DNA from: JAXGYX01 sp040772065 | GTDB lineage: Bacteria; Bacillota; Clostridia; Saccharofermentanales; Fastidiosipilaceae | Direction of reading: 5' to 3' | NCBI GenBank assembly: GCA_040772065.1 | Contig: JAXGYX010000001.1 | Span: 2,232,001-2,296,000, forward strand | Length of the DNA stretch: 64,000 nucleotides | In this document: positions 28,401 through 35,644 of the stretch, one piece after another | Numbering within the stretch: position 1 is the stretch's first letter | Layout: the number at the start of each line of letters is the position of its first letter | Notes under the pieces: model-generated | The model's database searches: none | Told to the model about the DNA's origin: nothing | What the model saw: the letters and a program-made list of their open reading frames with translations, nothing else | Program-made: the position numbers and the translations under genes

Positions 28401-31035
28401 TCAGGAGAAGCATATCAATGACCAGATCGATGAAATCATCAATTATATCAATGATTACAAGTACGATAGGAATCAAAATTTTACCGTCAAGCAATTAGAA
28501 AAGACAAAGAAGAAACTTCAAACAAGGCTTGAAAAATTGACAGATGATTTTAAGAAAGATGATGTAATTACTTTTGAAGAACTAGGAGTTGATAAGCTTT
28601 TCATTGATGAGGCTCATAACTATAAGAATCTCTTTCTTCATACTAAGATGAGAAATGTTGCTGGTATTGGTCAATCGGAAGCTTTTAAGTCTTCGGATAT
28701 GTATATGAAATGCCGATACATGGATGAAATGACTGGTGGGAAAGGAATCGTCTTTGCCACTGGTACACCAGTTTCAAATTCTATGACAGAACTTTATACC
28801 ATGCAGAGATACCTTCAATTTGATGATTTAAAAAAGAATGGCTTAGAACACTTTGATTCATGGGCGGCGAACTTTGGTGAAACCGTCTCTGCTTTTGAGC
28901 TTTCACCAGAAGGTACAGGTTATCGAGTGAAGACAAGATTTTCTAAGTTCTTCAACCTTCCAGAACTCATGAGTATGTTTAAAGAAGTGGCAGATATTAA
29001 AACAGCAGATATGCTGAATTTACCAACACCAGAAGCAAGGTTTGAAGTTCTTAAAACTATGCCATCAGAAGAACAGAAAGAAATTCTTGCTAGCCTTTCA
29101 GAACGTGCTGACAAGGTAAGAAATCGAAGTGTTGAGCCTGAAGAAGACAACATGCTTAAAATCACCAATGATGGCAAGAAACTCGCTTTAGACCAAAGAC
29201 TGATTAATCCTCTGTTACCAGATAATCCTGACAGCAAAGTGAATGTATGTGTGAAGAATGTCTTTGCCATTTGGGATAAAACTTCTGAGGAACGTTCAAC
29301 CCAGCTCCTGTTCTCGGATATGTCTACTCCCAAAGGTGATGGAGAGTTTAATATTTATGATGATGTTCGGGAGAAGCTTGTTAGCTTAGGAATTCCAAAA
29401 GAAGAAATAGCATTTATCCATGAAGCGAATAGTGACAAGCAAAAGGATGAACTCTTTGCCAAAGTTAGAAGTGGTGAAGTTCGTATCTTGATGGGCTCTA
29501 CGCAAAAGATGGGTGCCGGCACAAATGTTCAAAATAAGCTGATTGCACTTCACGATTTGGATGTGCCTTGGAGACCCTCTGACCTAGAGCAAAGGGCAGG
29601 AAGAATTGTGCGTCAAGGGAATGAAAACAAGGAGGTTAATATCTTTAGGTATGTCACCGAAAATACCTTTGACAGCTATTTGTGGCAGACCATCGAAAAC
29701 AAGCAAAAGTTCATTTCACAGATTATGACTTCTAAGACTCCCGTTCGTGTAGCTGAAGATGTTGATGAATCAAGCCTAAGCTATGCAGAAATTAAAGCTC
29801 TTGCGACAGGGAATCCTCTAATTAAAGAAAAGATGGACCTGGATAATGAAGTAACGAAGCTGAAAATGCTTGAAGCCAACTACAAGTCTAATCAATATCG
29901 ACTGGAGGATAAAATCCTAAAGTCCTATCCAAATGAAATTGCAAGGCTTGAGAACTTGATTGAAAACATTAAACAAGACTTAGCGGTAGTAGAGCCAAAG
30001 GCGTTAGGTGAGGATAAATTTACGTCTTTGACTCTTGATAATCATCGATACACAGATAAAAAAGAAGCTGGAGAAGCCTTATTAGAGTCGGTTAAGTCTG
30101 TTGGTATCAGAGATAGTAAAGTTATCGGAAAGTACCGTAATTTCGATTTAGAAGCGTCTTATGATAGCTTCCATAACCTATATAAGTTTACCTTGCAAGG
30201 TAAAGCCAAACATCAAGGAGAATTTGGTGTAAGTGCAGATGGTAATATCCAAAGGCTTGATAATGTCCTAGATAAGATGGGAGAAAGACTTCAGACTTTG
30301 CAAGATAAGTTAGAAGCAACAAAAGATCAGTTAATCACAGCTAAAGTGGAGGTGGAGAAGCCTTTTGAAAAAGAAACTGAGCTGAAAGAAAAAGTCCTAC
30401 GCCTTGCAGAACTGAATCGTATCTTGGATATGGGAGAAGTTGAGGAAAAAGTAAATGAATCGCCACTGCTAGAAGATGTGAAACGTATCATCATCGACTT
30501 CTGTAATGAAGAATATGATGAGGAAAATAAGTATGAAGAATTCGATGCTTTATATCCTGATTTAAGACATGTAGGTATTGCCTACACGGAATCAGAAGAT
30601 GGAAGGCATGAAATCCAGTATGAGCTCGATTTAGAAAGTTATTCTTGGTCTCAGCTAGTAGATGGTGAGGTTATAAGTTCAGGTAGCTTTATGGAACAAG
30701 GAAATGAAGAAGTTGCCTTACTAGACCTAAAACGCCATGTAGAGAGCATGACTTTCTCTGATATGGTATTTGTCAATGAGGAAGACCTAGAAGCTAAAAT
30801 GAGGCTTAGAATCGATGAGAGTGGTACTTGGTATGATCCACTAGATAAAGATATGGACAATGATGGGGTTATTGATCGTTATGATGCTGATTTTAGAGAT
30901 AGCAAGGTTGGAGATATTGGAGACCTAGAAAACTCACAAGAAAAAACATCAATCTTAAGCCAAATTAGAAGCTATCAATCTAGCGAGAAAAACGATGAGC
31001 AATCAGAAAAGAAGAACCAAGAAAAAGAGAGGTAG
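22414..31035 (+). CDS. Giant LtrC-type protein: ArdC-like N-terminus, N6-methylase fold, SNF2-like helicase
   Basis: A 2,873-residue protein typical of large conjugative elements. Residues ~1-90 resemble the single-strand-binding N-domain of ArdC-like proteins (YDFINQLSIYDKNPGATACA). Residues ~255-410 are a polar, disordered linker that is dual-coded with another gene. A methyltransferase domain has NVLEPSMGVGAFVG (~1184), but the catalytic motif reads GNVPFGDF rather than NPPY, so methylation is doubtful. The helicase part has HVVGAGKTYEM (~1893), LFIDEAHNYKN (~2061) and QRAGRIVRQGNE (~2394). KDMDNDGVIDRYDADF lies near 2810 and a lysine-rich tail ends the protein. It may remodel or protect transferred DNA. 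Confidence 0.88.
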   Translation: MRINDFQHQIELIKQEVLNDDRNYVQLLQTMGNNWRYDFINQLSIYDKNPGATACAKFDFWRQNLNRTVMMGQKGIPIIEDYGYYQKVDHIFDVEQTISKNKEVNEVRIWKFKEEDQEIISNMILMEGQEVTGDLRGDFNTLIRLKSENIFSSLMNDLRIQEEDQGAFRKFLEQSALVSFSTRLGISVEVDSIAFQKGLERLDGISLMQVGDELTRLNKEILEELITKSNEKMKNRLLTNVRAAEYNKSNDKEGGLDNVFRRDTNDRLNEDGRVLRSGNNAGDSRENQGENTESARREQGLHREISQSDIRSDEARVSSRERESGTVGTSDRPILREEISATSHGNTGKSHSNDEGRETENDGSLGLEGGDEDRKATGIRGANEQSDFELEGDHHQGSSRSLENQEGNEGEEVEQSASFSFYSKDNPDELMPNEILDNIPKLYGQEDTPLLDQVVHAAYVIPLRSNWTWYLTEYDEASGDAFGLVAGIEPELGYFNLNELKSLGAQRLILEDFPKTYRELLDTELSKQLTSDELISVFGSEVFSNNLEAESIEEKVAVKVGNEFVLVSSYDISHIKIEKTNSEIQMDETTYPLYRGVTFEESQKVDELIDSGLFTSYTINDFMVKDTQLPKLSYEETDEGLDVFYSNRNAEDGKLVAQIDGESSSYNWIDESFARKDIYQEVSKEWWNNFRPKFWQKQDEKLAEYDLGFYSMGNGYVVGNKLEEDRGTGDYKKLALIEANRNIIFYEENLPSEIVGEIKFVAYTSDDRISETQSDSNVFITHGPIDISNLNDEQKEQIKKGLETLSLDQVLSYSKSGIPSWQMEQTRWSLEKGISIEQSNALAGSKLDVSDFNILRSYVEAGISIEQINELSQGFLTTLELIAKGNEMLELNKTNKEIVEPDKTNEQIALDLENEVLTPDLKVGQLVYYDHEAYTVRREAALNPITKKYDLWISPVDEKNLTVPIVSFENETELFEKIQLERPTFLIGDEVLYKEKAWTITGFDGVGDLKTVTIKDHEGFLGGFITGSEVVIYRKESDLDSILKPIHEDELVADVEADIITQKLVASNYHMSTDVFQEDLTPSERLENNKKALETLFILEKENRNATPEEQEILSRYVGWGGLADTFDENKGGQWQGIREFLKENLTTKEYDSAKESTLTSFYTPPQVIEEVYSALSQMGFKTGNVLEPSMGVGAFVGSLPDSMKDSKVYGVELDSISGRIARKLYPESDIQIKGFEETNFSNNFFDIAIGNVPFGDFKVNDREYDKNNFLIHDYFFAKTLDKVRNGGVIAFITSSGTLDKKDESVRRYLAARAEFIGAIRLPNTTFKGQAGTEVTSDIIFLKKRDSIRDRDEPWIHLGSDEKGLNYNQYFVENPEMILGKMTEESGPFGNRVVCIPNEVDFKVQLQNAVEKIASENHYEEIELDVDEKVMLPATDDIKNFSYTIIDNQVYFRENSILIQKEVTDKNKEKIGDYLKVTEALKDVIEAQMQGTSDEVIENKQVVLNEIYDAFSKKHGYLNSLSNTRALKEDSNFPLVSSIEVLDDEENFKAKGDIFSKRTIIKAQSIDHVDTSLEALVLSISQRGRVDFDYMSELTGKDKETLIQELHGEIYLDIQEFDQFGNNKPFQNVLDDAEYRFNYVTADEYLSGNIREKLGVIKEYESHVSKLLSKRSYFQGGERFEIDEKEAQVLEKEYMALQHQHQKLEEVMPERLTASDINVRLGATWIPSKDVEHFMFEILKTPGYNRWDIKVKFSPMTSEWNVEGKSVDRGNDLAELTFGTSRVNAYKLIEDALNLKETKVFDQVINPDGSKSSVLNKKETLLAGQKQELLKEEFKNWIFQEPDRRNRLENMYNERFNSIRNREYDGSNLSFEGMNTKIDLREHQRNAIARSLYGGNTLLAHVVGAGKTYEMVASAMESKRLGMCSKSLFVVPNHLTSQIGREFMQLYPGANIMVADKKDFEPKKRKRLIGRIATGEYDAVIIGHSQFEKIPMSKEYQEKHINDQIDEIINYINDYKYDRNQNFTVKQLEKTKKKLQTRLEKLTDDFKKDDVITFEELGVDKLFIDEAHNYKNLFLHTKMRNVAGIGQSEAFKSSDMYMKCRYMDEMTGGKGIVFATGTPVSNSMTELYTMQRYLQFDDLKKNGLEHFDSWAANFGETVSAFELSPEGTGYRVKTRFSKFFNLPELMSMFKEVADIKTADMLNLPTPEARFEVLKTMPSEEQKEILASLSERADKVRNRSVEPEEDNMLKITNDGKKLALDQRLINPLLPDNPDSKVNVCVKNVFAIWDKTSEERSTQLLFSDMSTPKGDGEFNIYDDVREKLVSLGIPKEEIAFIHEANSDKQKDELFAKVRSGEVRILMGSTQKMGAGTNVQNKLIALHDLDVPWRPSDLEQRAGRIVRQGNENKEVNIFRYVTENTFDSYLWQTIENKQKFISQIMTSKTPVRVAEDVDESSLSYAEIKALATGNPLIKEKMDLDNEVTKLKMLEANYKSNQYRLEDKILKSYPNEIARLENLIENIKQDLAVVEPKALGEDKFTSLTLDNHRYTDKKEAGEALLESVKSVGIRDSKVIGKYRNFDLEASYDSFHNLYKFTLQGKAKHQGEFGVSADGNIQRLDNVLDKMGERLQTLQDKLEATKDQLITAKVEVEKPFEKETELKEKVLRLAELNRILDMGEVEEKVNESPLLEDVKRIIIDFCNEEYDEENKYEEFDALYPDLRHVGIAYTESEDGRHEIQYELDLESYSWSQLVDGEVISSGSFMEQGNEEVALLDLKRHVESMTFSDMVFVNEEDLEAKMRLRIDESGTWYDPLDKDMDNDGVIDRYDADFRDSKVGDIGDLENSQEKTSILSQIRSYQSSEKNDEQSEKKNQEKER
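23186..23620 (+). CDS. TnpV-like protein encoded inside the giant gene in another frame
   Basis: A 144-residue frame lies entirely within the giant gene, shifted by one base. A perfect AAGGAGG (23171-23177) precedes its ATG by 8 bases. The C-terminal half (LTDLYYEKKLVPHLMETQER ... EYEGQMNNLISSLKEIIIKE) has the TnpV pattern: Gly/Lys-Leu-x-x-HL, then QMxN and a final helix. The host frame here codes a low-complexity polar linker rich in S, R, G, E and N, as expected where a second protein was overprinted. TnpV proteins accompany transposons and ICEs; their role is unclear. Protein-like composition plus the strong site make translation likely. Confidence 0.72.
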   Translation: MYFEEIPMIDLTRTDEFSDLATTQEIAERIKGKTLNQLEENKDFIERYPNPIYAAMRLEFLAESENQEQWELLTDLYYEKKLVPHLMETQERAIRMMRVEKPRMMEAWGLREEMKTEKPQEYEGQMNNLISSLKEIIIKEVVEA

Positions 31036-31051
31036 CCAATGTGCTACCTCT
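31028..31051 (+). terminator. Hairpin at the end of the giant gene
   Basis: AGAGGTAGC (31028-31036) pairs perfectly with GCTACCTCT (31043-31051); the stem contains the stop codon of the giant gene. Only TTAATC follows, so it is more likely an RNA-stabilising or weak terminating structure than a strong terminator. Confidence 0.5.
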
Positions 31052-31081
31052 TAATCATTTAACACACAGGAGGAATAGAAA

Positions 31082-31747
31082 ATGAATTTTGACGAAACTA
31101 AACAAATGATTAATCAGATGATGGATGAGAATTATAAGGATTTTATAAAAGCTTTGGTGAGTGTTGAAAAAGGAATTAACGATAACCAAGCCTTGGATGT
31201 TGTGTACGAGGACTTTATGGCAAGTGATAATGGAAGCTTACTTCATGAGGACTTTGATTATTCGGTTGAAAGCCTTAGAGAACAAGGGAAATTAAAACAA
31301 TCCGATGCCGTTGAAGTAGATCAAGATGATTTAGTGAATATTGTCGGGAATGTTGTTGGTGAGATTGAGGTTGTAGATAGAGAAAATAAAGATGGTACAG
31401 CCTTTAAGGTTGTTAATTTCTCAGTCGTTTCAAAAGATGATGATGGTAATAAAACTTATACAAACTGCTCGGCATACGGAGAAAAAGGAGAAATACCAAA
31501 AGACTTCAAACAAGGTGATTTTGTAAAACTGTTTGGTCAACTAAGAACTTCAGTTGATGAGAATGGTAAGGAACACTCTAATGTTCGTATCCTATCATCG
31601 AAGCTGTTAAAGAGTCGTGAACAGATGAATGAGAAAAACGAAAAGCAAGAAAAGAAAACTTCTATTCTAGGAGCAATCAAAGATTACAAACAGAATGAGA
31701 AGAGTAACGACTTAGCAAAGAAAGAAAATAAAGGACAAGAAAGATAA
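31082..31747 (+). CDS. SSB-like OB-fold protein with helical N-terminus
   Basis: A 221-residue protein. Residues ~1-75 are a helical acidic domain (FDETKQMINQMMDENYKDFI). Residues ~80-180 form an OB fold (DLVNIVGNVVGEIEVVDREN ... TYTNCSAYGEKGEI ... DFKQGDFVKLFGQLRTS) closely matching the small SSB at 10.1 kb. The tail (KKTSILGAIKDYKQNEKSN) resembles the tail of the giant protein (KTSILSQIRSYQSSEKND). It starts after AGGAGGAATAG. It probably binds single-stranded DNA during transfer or replication. Confidence 0.75.
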   Translation: MNFDETKQMINQMMDENYKDFIKALVSVEKGINDNQALDVVYEDFMASDNGSLLHEDFDYSVESLREQGKLKQSDAVEVDQDDLVNIVGNVVGEIEVVDRENKDGTAFKVVNFSVVSKDDDGNKTYTNCSAYGEKGEIPKDFKQGDFVKLFGQLRTSVDENGKEHSNVRILSSKLLKSREQMNEKNEKQEKKTSILGAIKDYKQNEKSNDLAKKENKGQER

Positions 31748-31755
31748 CGAATCGG

Positions 31756-31790
31756 TCGGTGTGGTCTTAGGACTTCACCGGCTTTTTTTG
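31756..31790 (+). terminator. Terminator closing the conjugation operon
   Basis: GTCGGTG (31756-31762) pairs with CACCGGC (31776-31782, one wobble), followed by seven T residues. It ends the transfer module and separates it from the independently transcribed defence operon. Confidence 0.85.
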
Positions 31791-31809
31791 TTTTGTTGAC
31801 AAATTTATA

Positions 31810-31838
31810 TTTAATATTACGAACTTATATGATATAAT
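31810..31838 (+). promoter_or_regulatory. Probable promoter of the RM-Thoeris operon
   Basis: TATAAT at 31833-31838 lies 43 bases before the regulator start, with a weak -35 (TTTAAT, 31810-31815). A perfect TTGACA at 31796-31801 is too far away to pair with this -10. AT-rich palindromic sequence around 31820-31840 may be the regulator's operator. Confidence 0.5.
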
Positions 31839-31881
31839 CTAATAGAATAACTTCATGAAAGCGAAAGTTTGAGGTGTATAT

Positions 31882-32100
31882 ATGAAAGTGAATTATAACG
31901 GATTATGGAAACTGTTAATAGATAAAGGTATGAATAAAAAAGATTTGCATGAGTCTATTGGAATAGCACCAGCTACTATTGCAAAAATGGGGCGTGGTGA
32001 ATTTGTAAGCATGGAAGTTCTATACAGAATTGCAACGAGCTTAAATGCTGATTTTGGAGACTTGGTAGCTGTAAATAGAAAAGATGAGGAGAATAAATAA
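31882..32100 (+). CDS. XRE-family regulator of the type I RM operon
   Basis: A 72-residue Cro/C1-type HTH protein (LWKLLIDKGMNKKDLHESIG, then APATIAKMGRGEF). This compact regulator (one HTH, no extra domain) is common directly before hsdM in Firmicutes. Its stop overlaps the hsdM start as TAATG, so it is co-expressed. It could repress its own promoter, delaying restriction until the new host DNA is methylated; that is inference. Confidence 0.85.
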   Translation: MKVNYNGLWKLLIDKGMNKKDLHESIGIAPATIAKMGRGEFVSMEVLYRIATSLNADFGDLVAVNRKDEENK

Positions 32101-34271
32101 TGAGTCTAAACAAAGGATTAAGTACTGTAGAACACAATAGATTGGTGAGTTTCATTTGGTCGGTTGCCGATGATTGTTTACGTGATGTATATGTGAGAGG
32201 AAAGTACAGAGACGTTATTCTCCCAATGACAGTAATTAGAAGATTGGATTCTGTATTAGAACCAACAAAAAAACAAGTTTTAGAAACCAAAAAAATGTTA
32301 GATGAAAATGGCGTTTTAAATCAAGGCGTAGCATTATCAGGTATTGCAGGTCAGTCTTTTTATAATACTTCTGAATTCACCTTGAAAGAACTTCTAAATT
32401 CAACTAGTAATCAGAATATGAGAAAGAATTTTGAAAGTTATTTGGATGGATTTTCTGACAATGTAAAAGAAATCCTTCAAAAGTTCAAGTTTCATACTCA
32501 GATTACAACAATGTCTGAAGCTGGAATTCTTGGTTCAGTCATCGAAAAATTTACTTCTAATAACATTAATCTAAGCCCTTATGAAGTGGTAGATGATAAT
32601 GGAAAAGTATTGCACAAAGGTTTAGATAACCATGCAATGGGAACTCTTTTTGAAGAACTCATTAGGAAATTTAATGAAGAAAATAATGAAGAGGCTGGAG
32701 AACACTTTACACCTAGAGACGTAGTTGAATTGATGGCAGATTTAGCAATTCTTCCAGTTATGGATAAAATAAAGGATTCAACCTATACAATCTATGATGG
32801 TGCAGCTGGAACTTTAGGTATGGGAACAGTCGCAGCAGAAAAACTGGAAAGCATTGCATCACAAAAAGGAAAAACTGTATCAACCCATATATTTGGTCAA
32901 GAAGTGAACCCCGAGACATATGCTATTGCCAAAGCAGATATTTTAATTAAAGGTGAAGGAACAGAAAGCGACCATGTTTATTATGGTTCAACTTTATCGG
33001 ATGATCAAGCTTACGACAAGAGCTTTGATTTTATGCTTTCAAATCCACCATATGGTAAATCATGGAAGGTTGATAAAGAAAAAATGGGTGGAGATAGTAT
33101 TTCAGACCCAAGATTCATTATGAACTATGGAGAAAACCCCGAGTATTCCATGTTACCAAGAGTGAGTGATGGACAGCTGCTTTTCCTTCTAAATAATATT
33201 TCAAAAATGAAAAATACTGATATGGGAAGTAGAATCTTAGAGGTTCATAATGGCTCTGCACTCTTCACTGGAGATGCTGAAGGTGGCGAAAGTAATGCGA
33301 GACGCTATATGCTTGAATCAGATTTGATAGAAGCAATTATTCAGTTACCAGAGAATATTTTTTATAACACTGGAATAACTACTTATATTTGGATTCTAAG
33401 TAATCGTAAAGAAGAAAGAAGAAAAGGTAAGATTCAACTCATTGATGCTTCTTCAATGAAGAAATCTCTTAGAAAAAATATGGGAAAGAAAAATTGTGAA
33501 CTATCCACGGAGGATAAGGAAACAATTATTTCATTGTATTCTAATTTTGAGGAAAATGAGTACAGCAAGATTTTTAGTAATGAGGATTTTGGTTACTATA
33601 AAATTACTATTGAAAGGCCGTTAAGAATTAAGGTTAGTGTTGCTGAAGAAAAACTTGAGAAATTAAAGCTTCTAATGGAAACTTTAGGAGTTTTTGATGA
33701 AGAGGTTACTGATTCAAAGATAAAAAAAGCTGAACAAAATGGATTAAAGCAAACGAAAGCTTCGAAGGCGGAAGTAAAGAACACAGAGAAGATGATTGCT
33801 TATTATGAAGTGTTAAAAAGTCTGAAAAACTCTGATGACTATTTAGACTATGTATCCTTTGAAAAAGAATTCAATAAAAGAGCCAAGGGCAAAGGCTTAA
33901 AACAATTAACCTTATCTAAATTCTCGTCTACTGGATTGTTTGATATGTTTTCAGAAAAAGATGAGAATGCTGAACCCATAAAGAAGTCGAATGGCGAATT
34001 TGAATCGGATGCGGATTTGAGAGATACAGAAATTGTGCCATTATTATTTGAAGGTGGTATCGAAGAGTTCTTTAATCAGGAGGTTTTACCCTATCACAAT
34101 GATGCATGGATTGATTATGATGTTACAAAAATCGGTTATGAAATCAATTTTATGAAATACTTTTATAAACCAAAACAACTAGATAGTGTAGAAGTCATTG
34201 TCAATAGAATTATGGAACTTGAGAAAGAATCAGATGGTATGATGGCAAAAATTCTGGAGGGCTTGCAATGA
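32100..34271 (+). CDS. hsdM: Type I restriction-modification methyltransferase subunit HsdM
   Basis: A 723-residue N6-adenine methyltransferase subunit. The N-terminal helical HsdM domain is followed by the AdoMet motif DGAAGTLGMG (~235) and the catalytic FDFMLSNPPYGKS (~310). The HFTPRDVVELM segment is typical. It is ~200 residues longer than the classical E. coli subunit, with a charged C-terminal extension after ~residue 520, as in many Firmicutes HsdM proteins. It overlaps hsdS by 4 bases. With HsdS it methylates the recognition site; with HsdR it restricts unmethylated DNA. Confidence 0.94.
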   Translation: MSLNKGLSTVEHNRLVSFIWSVADDCLRDVYVRGKYRDVILPMTVIRRLDSVLEPTKKQVLETKKMLDENGVLNQGVALSGIAGQSFYNTSEFTLKELLNSTSNQNMRKNFESYLDGFSDNVKEILQKFKFHTQITTMSEAGILGSVIEKFTSNNINLSPYEVVDDNGKVLHKGLDNHAMGTLFEELIRKFNEENNEEAGEHFTPRDVVELMADLAILPVMDKIKDSTYTIYDGAAGTLGMGTVAAEKLESIASQKGKTVSTHIFGQEVNPETYAIAKADILIKGEGTESDHVYYGSTLSDDQAYDKSFDFMLSNPPYGKSWKVDKEKMGGDSISDPRFIMNYGENPEYSMLPRVSDGQLLFLLNNISKMKNTDMGSRILEVHNGSALFTGDAEGGESNARRYMLESDLIEAIIQLPENIFYNTGITTYIWILSNRKEERRKGKIQLIDASSMKKSLRKNMGKKNCELSTEDKETIISLYSNFEENEYSKIFSNEDFGYYKITIERPLRIKVSVAEEKLEKLKLLMETLGVFDEEVTDSKIKKAEQNGLKQTKASKAEVKNTEKMIAYYEVLKSLKNSDDYLDYVSFEKEFNKRAKGKGLKQLTLSKFSSTGLFDMFSEKDENAEPIKKSNGEFESDADLRDTEIVPLLFEGGIEEFFNQEVLPYHNDAWIDYDVTKIGYEINFMKYFYKPKQLDSVEVIVNRIMELEKESDGMMAKILEGLQ

Positions 34272-35644
34272 TTTATGAGAAATATAAAAAAATAGAGTCC
34301 TCTTGGTTAAAAGCAGTTCCCAGTCACTGGGAGATAAGAAGAATAGCCAGTGTTTTTGAGCAACGTAAAGAAAGAAACAAGCCAATAAAAACTGAAGAAA
34401 TACTTTCTCTTAGTGCAAAATACGGAGTTAGCCTATATTCTGAACGAAAAGAAAAAGGTGGCAATAAACCAAAAGAGGATATTTCCAATTACAACATATG
34501 CCATGAAGGAGATATTCTTGTTAATTGTATGAATATAGTGGCGGGTTCTGTGGGCATGTCCCAATATTATGGGGCAATTAGTCCAGTTTATTATGCTCTC
34601 AAAATTATTGATGATAACTCTGATAAAAGATACATGGAGTATGTTTTCAGAAATTATGATTTCCAAAGAAGCTTAGTTGGAACTGGTAAAGGTATTCAAA
34701 TGTCGGAAAGTGATGATGGAAGACTTTTTACCGTAAGGATGCGTATTGCATATGACAGTTTGAAAGTTCAAAACATACCAATTCCACCACTGAAAGAACA
34801 AGAACAAATAGCTAATTTTCTGAATTGGAAAACTAATGTGATAGATAAAACTATCGAAATAGAACAGAAAAAAATAAACGCTGCTAAGAATTTGAAAAAA
34901 TCAGTTCTACAAGAAGTAATAATGAAAGAAAAGTCTGGTGAAAATTATAAAAATTCGGGATTATTGTGGATTGAAAAAATCCCAACAACTTGGGAAGTTA
35001 AGAAGGTTAAGCAATTATTAGAAAAAAAAGCAGAAGTGGCAACTTATGAAGATGAAACTGTTATTTGTTCCAATCATGGCTACTCTTTTCTGAGGGGAGA
35101 ACAAAAAATAGGTTTATCATCAGACGATATTAACATGTACCAGAAGGTTTCAAAGGGACAAATTATGGTACATGGTATGGATACGTGGCACGGGGCTATA
35201 TGTATTTCTAGTCATGATGGAAAATGTACGAAGGTTGTGCATGTATGCGAATCCAAAGAAAACTATGAATATATTGTTTATTATTTAAGGCTTTTAGCCT
35301 TTATAGGGATGTACAAACCATACTCAGACGGAGTTAGACAAAATACAAGTGACTTTAGGAGTTGGAGCAAACTAGGGACGATAGATGTACTATTACCGCC
35401 AAGAAAAGAACAGGATGAGATTGTCAGAAGAATTAAGGATGTAGAGAAGGTATGTGACAATATTATAATTTCAGCAAAAAAAATAATAGAAGAAAATACA
35501 TTGTTAAAACAGTCAATTATATCCGAAGTTGTGACCGGACAAATAGACATAAGAAATATTGATATTCCAGAGTATGAAAAGGTCGAGAGTGTTTTTGAAG
35601 AAGACGAAGATCAAGTAGAAGGAGGAGAAGACGAATGGGATTAA
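34268..35644 (+). CDS. hsdS: Type I RM specificity subunit HsdS
   Basis: A 458-residue specificity subunit with two target-recognition domains (~1-170 and ~225-380). Each is followed by a conserved long helix (PPLKEQEQIANFLNWKTNVI and PPRKEQDEIVRRIKDVEKVC) that sets the distance between the two half-sites. Both halves begin with the usual W-x-x-x-x-P-x-x-W (SSWLKAVPSHWE, LLWIEKIPTTWE). It is complete, with no inverted repeats or second hsdS nearby, so there is no sign of shuffling. It overlaps hsdM by 4 and hsdR by 10 bases. The recognition sequence cannot be predicted by eye. Confidence 0.93.
   Translation: MIYEKYKKIESSWLKAVPSHWEIRRIASVFEQRKERNKPIKTEEILSLSAKYGVSLYSERKEKGGNKPKEDISNYNICHEGDILVNCMNIVAGSVGMSQYYGAISPVYYALKIIDDNSDKRYMEYVFRNYDFQRSLVGTGKGIQMSESDDGRLFTVRMRIAYDSLKVQNIPIPPLKEQEQIANFLNWKTNVIDKTIEIEQKKINAAKNLKKSVLQEVIMKEKSGENYKNSGLLWIEKIPTTWEVKKVKQLLEKKAEVATYEDETVICSNHGYSFLRGEQKIGLSSDDINMYQKVSKGQIMVHGMDTWHGAICISSHDGKCTKVVHVCESKENYEYIVYYLRLLAFIGMYKPYSDGVRQNTSDFRSWSKLGTIDVLLPPRKEQDEIVRRIKDVEKVCDNIIISAKKIIEENTLLKQSIISEVVTGQIDIRNIDIPEYEKVESVFEEDEDQVEGGEDEWD

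Noticed and set aside
31796..31838. TTGACA (31796) with TATAAT (31833) as one strong promoter
   Set aside because: The spacing is 31 bases, far from 16-18; only the -10 was kept, with a weak -35 nearer to it.
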